Source: Strix aluco
Lineage: Eukaryota > Chordata > Aves > Strigiformes > Strigidae
Assembly: GCF_031877795.1 (NCBI RefSeq)
Contig: NC_133934.1
Span: 104,162,610-104,226,609 of the forward strand
DNA: 64,000 nucleotides
Direction: 5' to 3'
The translations under genes were made by a program, and so were the position numbers. Below, in pieces: positions 58,521-64,000 of this stretch (positions within the stretch are counted from its first letter, which is position 1; every line of letters begins with the position of its first letter). Below the pieces are notes generated by a model. That model searched no databases and was not told the origin of the DNA. It worked only from the letters and a program-made list of their open reading frames with translations.

Positions 58521-58663
58521 AATTCTGCTATGCCTTGAATCAGCAAAGGCGGCTAAATGGGAGGCATTTGCCAATTGCCTAGAGAACAACCCTTTCATCA
58601 ATGAGGTTATACAATCCACCACTATTAAGCGATCACTTTTTGGTTGTTTTGTTGGGTTTTGGT

Positions 58664-58669
58664 AATAAA
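58664..58669 (+). terminator. PAX9: Alternative PAX9 polyadenylation signal candidate
   Basis: AATAAA within GGTAATAAAATATAG, about 490 nt after the stop codon. Confidence 0.35.
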
Positions 58670-59538
58670 ATATAGAAACAAGGCAATAGGCGACTCTCAG
58701 ATTCTTCTGGCATGTCGCCATCGTCAGGCAGTAATAACACCTTTGCGTTTTTATCCATTTGTAAATATAGGCTTTTGACAGCATTTGTTTTCACCTTCCA
58801 GTACATTTATTTCTATTTTTTTTTCTTTTGAAGGTGACTTTCTAGCTATTTTCTGTGTCTTTGTGTGGTGGGGTGATAGCCTCAGGTGATGAGGTTTAGG
58901 TAAGTTTTTTTTTCATCGTGTTTTTGTGCCTACAGTGGAGGCTGCAGCATCTCATGAAATACAATTATCTCTTTAGCAGAAGATTCAAAGACAGAAATCC
59001 AGCCAAGTAACTCCCCCCAGCTATACCCAGCCTCCCAGATTCATGAAACATCACATTCGTGTTAAGTGTACAAACAGAAATGGGTGAAAATACCTGAAAA
59101 AACCTGAAAACTGTAGAGGAAAATGTCGTTAGTGTGCAACCGGTGTGGAGATGCTTACAAAACCATGTCAGTCAACAAACCCTCTGAGAAACAGAATTGT
59201 ACCATCGTTGTCAGCTCACTTGTGTCCAGCATTTTCGGCCCCTAGATCATGTTGTATTTTTTTGAAGAGGAAGTTGTCTTTAATTTCTGCTTTAATGAAT
59301 GTAAAATATGGCTCTTGGTAAAGTTTACATTGTTGTTCTGAAGCATTTTTTTTTTTCCCTTATAGGTATAGTGGTGGTGGTGCTACAAACACAGATATTA
59401 TTTAATATTAAAAAATTCCTTTTCTACATTTCTGTATCCAGTGGCAAGTACTCTGTGCCAGTTATTTTGCTTTAAACTTTAATCCCAAGAGAGCTAACAT
59501 TCTGATCTTTGAAAATTTACCTGTTTTCCTTGGGCAAT

Positions 59539-59544
59539 AATAAA
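59539..59544 (+). terminator. PAX9: Distal PAX9 polyadenylation signal candidate
   Basis: AATAAA within AATAATAAAGTTCTG, about 1.37 kb after the stop codon, followed by a T/G-containing stretch. It would give a long 3' UTR. Confidence 0.35.
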
Positions 59545-62500
59545 GTTCTGACTATTATTCCAGAATGCTTTCCACATGCTGTAGGTATGTTCAGAATATG
59601 AACGTGGAAAAAAAAATTAAGCCTGGTGTGACATTTCATAGCCTTCATAGATTATTAATATATTGTGTATTTTTATAAATGTTGTGCAATAACTTAAATT
59701 ACACTAGAGATAGCTAAAGCAGAGGAGAAAACTTCATTCTTCACATATTGCTCTATCTACATACCATATTAAACGTTCATTCAGTGGGATGGTAAAATAC
59801 AGTCCTCTCTTTGTGGATTTCCAGCTTTCATCACCAAGACAGCTGTGGGTAAATTTTTGTAATAATCTAAGTAACCAGTACCTATGTTATGTACGGTATA
59901 TCCACTGAAATATAGATGGACTCAACTGGCTGCTGCCACCTTTGCTTTTTGCATTAAAAAATAGTTAACAGAACTGTATTTCTTGTATTATGGCCCTAAG
60001 GAAAGAAAGATCTGATCTCGGATGTGATCCTGTATCCTTCAGCCTCAAAGGCATTCGACAGCTGCTTAGCTTTAACGAGATGCTGAAACCCTTGTTAGTC
60101 AGTAGAACACTTTTTAAAGAATGTTTCTTTGAAACCACTAAAGGTAACGTGCACACAAGTGCATTTCTACTCTGCCACACTGTTAGTGACGTGATGGACG
60201 TTATTCTGCCTTTTTGCAGTTGTAGCTGAAATAAGTCGAACTGTAACACCATGAAAGAGAAATTGGTTTAATTCTCTACAAGCTCTTCACTAAAAATAAA
60301 ATGGAGGTTAGAAAGATAAGAAAAAGATCACGAGTCAATAAATGATTAAGCTGGCAACAGGATTTTAGCTTTCAACCTAGTTGTTTTACTGGATTATAGA
60401 ATTATTGTCTATTTATTGTTACCCATACAGCACAAACAAGGTACATCAAAGGAAAGAAAAAAAACAAATGAAGAGAAGCCTTCCACAGCACAGCTTTTTG
60501 AGCTCCAAGAATTCACAAGCCTGTAACAAAGTGTGCCTATGTTAAAAGTTTTCAAAATTTTCTGGAGCAACAAGGTCATTTCTGGAATAAAAGTCATCTT
60601 TTCTGATATTCCCATGAGGCATTAGTGTGTTTTGGGAGATACTTAGAGAGACAGATCCTTAGCTTGTATCAGTCGTTTGCATTATCTTGTTTTCAGCTAA
60701 ATCAGGATAATTTATAAAGCAAGGACAAGACATGATGTTAATTATTATGGGAATACACCATCGTGAACCATTTTCATTTTGTGTTTGTTTAGGTACAGCT
60801 CTTTGTGCATCTGCCTGCTATATATAATGTTTTACCCCCAAGTGGAAAGTCAGTGGGACTGTGTGCAGAAAGTGTTGTTCAGAGTGAGCAAAGGTACCTG
60901 ACCTTGGCTCTTGGTGAACTGCCTGTGATAGATTTTTTTGGTGTGAATTTTCATAGCAATTTTCTTTTTTAAATGTAAACCTATGATGCAGAATACTCCT
61001 TTGCCCAAGGACTTTTTTCCCTTCTTATACTCATGGGTAAACTGAAACCCACATCAGCTTGTTAGCCACATAACTTTAAACCGCTTCACAATAAACAAAG
61101 GAGAAAAAGGGATTTTTAATTTTTTTTTTAAAATAATAACCAAGGGTCAACTGCTGCTGTCAGGTACAGGGGTATAAATCTGGAGTGAACCCACTGAGGT
61201 GAATGGATTAATTTGGGAAATTGTATACGTGAGTGCAGAATTTAAGTTTTTAATCTGAAAAGTCTACACTCTGTTCCCAGAGTGTCATATGTTTTCAAAG
61301 AAATCAGTGAAGCCAAATACTCCCTCCTATGACAGCCCCACTGTGTTTGCATGGTCCTGGTACAGAAGACCTCCAGTGTAAAACTGAATCAGACCCCATG
61401 AGTGATGGGGGATTGGGCTGGCACATTCATGGGTTTGTTTTCTAAAACAATGCTGTGTTTTCTGCTTTTTAATGGTTCTCTTTTTATCAAAGATCAGGCT
61501 GAGCTATTAACTGAAAAAAAATCATGTTGGAAAGGATGTAAAACCAAAGGCTATATATGTATATACAGTATGTTTAAAGCCTTTTATTTTTATATTTTAA
61601 ATGCTCTAAATTAATAAAAGACTAATTATAAAGCATTTTGCTTTTAATTTTCAAAATTATCTTAGTAGTGTCTTCTCTTTGGCTAAGTACTGATAATGAA
61701 ATGCAACAATGAGGAACATTTGCCTTAAAATTATGAACTGTAACAGAGCTATTTTTATTGATTTTAGCTATGAAGTAGCATGGGTATGAGAAGTCGCTGT
61801 TGTCAAATTTAGACAAAAGAGAGGTTTATTAAGCATGTCAGTACAAGCATCCTTGAAAGTGCTGAGAATGCACTTCTATTTTTAGGTTTTTGTTGCTTTT
61901 CTAATGCATTAAAAACACTCATGAGATGAAACATGTGAACTGTCATTTTCAAGTAACAATCTGGAAAGTTATTTCTTTAGGATTGCTAGGAAAAAGGTTT
62001 GTTCCTCCTTAAGAGGAAAAACATTTAAAGTTAACAGTGTGAATGTAGTATGGGGTGATAACAGAAAACTTTTAGCAATTGCAAGATATGCATTCATTTG
62101 ACAACAAATCAAGTTTAGATAATGGGAACGTTTCTGTGACAGAATAATGTATAAATTTATTTAAAGAGTTCTTGAAAATAAACTGTAGAGTGACACAACT
62201 GCATGAACTGAAACCATGTCTTCAATTAGCATAGCAGAAATTGTCATAATTCACAGAGCTTGTTTAGAATGGCTAGTAAAGACAGGAGTACATCACCGAA
62301 ATATTATTTATATTTACAGTGACTGGGAAAAGCAACAATTTTACCACTAGAGCCACACTTTTTATCTATAGAAAGGTGCATTTCTTTGAGGTGTGGGTAG
62401 CTAATTATGACTGCATATGTGCTATAAGTCTAGAACATTGTTTCTCCATTCCATGGTGGTAATGAAAGTCTAAAGGGGCAGTCAAGGTGCATTGAGCATT

Positions 62501-63241
62501 TTTATCACGGGACAGTATTTTTTTCTGTTAATTTCTTTAGTCATTTCTTTTATGATTCCCATGGTTGTTTTGCACTTTTATGTAACTTAATTCAGACTAA
62601 TTATTTTCAGTGTCTTCTGTGACTTGAGTGAGATTTATACAATATATACGGCTAAGAACAAGTAGGACATTTAACAGTATATATGTGTGACTTTAAGGTT
62701 GTGGCTAGTTGGGCTGTCCTTTTTCTATCCTAACTCCCAAGAACTTAAGATGCTCTTCTATCAATGTTGAAATCGTCCTGGACTGAACTGAAACTGGACC
62801 CAAGACTGACACAAGAGTTCGCAGAGTACAGGTTCATATTCTTAACCTGGAGTCAATGGAACTGTCAGTTTGCACTAGCTTAGTATCTGGCCCCAGAGGA
62901 TTATTCAGTTTTTTTCTTTGAAATCCCCTGAAAGTTGTTATCTTGCCACTTCAACTGAAATTTTTAAAAGATGTATTGACTACATAGTATAATTCAGTGT
63001 CCATAATTTTCAGTTTGTTCTTGAAAAACTAATTTGTTCCTATGTCTCCTTTATATTTTCTCTTGATCCAGTAAAACAATAACAAATATCAACTGTGCTA
63101 TTTACTCATGCACTTACAGAAAAGCATGTGCTTAAATGTTTTCTTGGATCAGGACCTGAAGACCAAACATGTTTTGAACTGTATTAACATCAGTGTAATC
63201 TGAGGGCATTCAACACCATAAAGGATGAGAATCACTTTTAC

Positions 63242-63247
63242 TTTATT
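63242..63247 (-). terminator. SLC25A21: SLC25A21 polyadenylation signal candidate
   Basis: TTTATT on the + strand reads AATAAA on the minus strand (context CAATAAAG), 54 nt after the SLC25A21 stop codon. It would give a very short 3' UTR; more distal signals are also available. Confidence 0.4.
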
Positions 63248-63300
63248 GAAGTGTATTTTAGAATGTATATAATTTTAAAGAGCACATTTTTTCAGAAGCG

Positions 63301-63371
63301 CTACTTGTGATCAACTGTGTCCTGAAGCCATGCATAAACGTATTCGTAAACCAAAAGCATCACTGCACCAC
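63301..63371 (-). CDS. SLC25A21: SLC25A21 last coding exon (mitochondrial oxodicarboxylate carrier, C-terminus)
   Basis: SLC25A21 is a mitochondrial inner-membrane carrier that exchanges 2-oxoadipate and 2-oxoglutarate in lysine/tryptophan catabolism. On the minus strand, TATCTTTTCTTCCAG (acceptor AG at 63373-63372) is followed by a 71-nt exon that starts with GT, completing a Gly codon (phase 1). It reads GAVMLLVYEYVYAWLQDTVDHK and stop TAG (63303-63301), given here with the Gly-Ala start after the split codon. This matches the final transmembrane helix of the human protein (GGAVMLLVYEYTYSWLQ, from memory). The tail after WLQ differs and is about three residues longer. The rest of the gene lies to the right of the window. 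Its position, convergent with PAX9, is the conserved vertebrate arrangement and supports the call. Confidence 0.9.
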
Positions 63372-64000
63372 CTGGAAGAAAAGATACTATTTTACTACAT
63401 ACAAAACTCAGTATTTTCAAGATTTTGTAGAGCATTTGTAGTGTGTAATCTAGACCAGGATATGGCAAAGCTTGATTTGCAAAATGGATAATTCTACTAA
63501 TTCCCTAATTCATGGAAAATTCACCAATTCTTAAACCATATCATTTTTACTTAATATTAGACCATAAAGTTGATGTGAAAAGCTTGTATGTTAAATAAAA
63601 ATCACCCTCAGTGTGATATTTTTGTAATATTTTTTCAAGATTAATATTTTTCTTTGTTCTTTTACAAGTGAAGCTTTTAATCTGAATATGTGTACATTTG
63701 TGTGTTTAGAGTTAGATTTGGCTGTGAAAGAGCAACTTGAGTGGTGGAAAGACAAAAATTCAAGCTTCAGAAAAGGTTTTCAGCTGCTTGTTTACCATGT
63801 CTAAAGCAGAAGATCACAGTATTGAAATGAGTATAATCTATGAATCCACCGGCAAAGTTTTGATCTGATGAAATGGCATTGTGCTAGAACTGATAACCAT
63901 ATAAAATCCCAGCTTGAATGTCATAAAGTATCTTTACTGTTGGTGAAGCTAGACTAAAGCCCTTCTGTAAGCCGTCTGTAATTACTGTATGAGCTAAAGA
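63372..64000 (-). other. SLC25A21: Last intron of SLC25A21 (partial)
   Basis: Sequence upstream (on the minus strand) of the last SLC25A21 exon. I found no preceding exon in these 629 bp, so the intron continues past the window edge. It is AT-rich and contains no other gene. Confidence 0.75.

Larger units (their letters stand above)
58521..63241. other. Convergent interval between PAX9 and SLC25A21
   Basis: About 4.7 kb of AT-rich DNA without a coding gene. It should hold any extended PAX9 3' UTR (plus strand) and, from the right, the SLC25A21 3' UTR (minus strand). Further plus-strand AATAAA hexamers occur, for example at 60295-60300 and 61613-61618. Further minus-strand signals, seen as TTTATT on the plus strand, occur for example at 61825-61830 and 62156-62161. 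The true transcript ends cannot be decided by reading. Confidence 0.5.

Overview
This is a vertebrate nuclear genomic window, almost certainly from a bird. Most of it is non-coding and AT-rich. It carries 5'-truncated CR1 LINE fragments with the CR1-type 3' end (tandem ATTCTGTG octamers at about 5773-5788), and CR1 is the dominant interspersed repeat of bird genomes. The species cannot be fixed from the sequence alone.

The main gene is PAX9, on the + strand. I reconstructed it from splice signals and reading frame as four coding exons: 39282-39285 (only ATGG), 40170-40796, 43048-43187 and 57918-58172. Joined, they give 1026 nt, or 341 residues plus stop, which is the length I know for mammalian PAX9. 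The protein has an N-terminal paired domain, an octapeptide and no homeodomain, as expected for the PAX1/PAX9 subgroup. The introns are about 0.88, 2.25 and 14.7 kb.

At the right edge, on the - strand, is the last coding exon of SLC25A21, the mitochondrial 2-oxodicarboxylate carrier (63301-63371). PAX9 and SLC25A21 are therefore convergent, as in the conserved vertebrate block NKX2-1 / NKX2-8 / PAX9 / SLC25A21. I found no NKX2 homeodomain here, so NKX2-8 should lie to the left of the window.

Layout: 1-26.7 kb is gene-poor, AT-rich sequence with CR1 remnants and simple repeats. From 26.7 to 43.7 kb there is a very unusual series of CpG-rich islands separated by short AT-rich blocks, reaching about 13 kb upstream of the PAX9 start and running through exon 3. 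This is the architecture expected of a developmental-regulator, Polycomb-type domain. From 43.7 to 57.9 kb is the large AT-rich third intron. From 58.2 to 63.2 kb lies the PAX9 3' UTR and the space between the two convergent genes.

The many long open frames in the GC-rich part are mostly CpG-island artefacts. I see no new protein-coding system. The points most worth a second look are regulatory or RNA-level: the 4-nt coding first exon, a tandem (NAGNAG) acceptor at exon 3, a candidate 65-nt upstream exon at 33812-33876, a 27-bp near-perfect palindrome in intron 1, an inverted-repeat AT-rich block at 37.74-37.94 kb, and a 21-G tract in intron 2.
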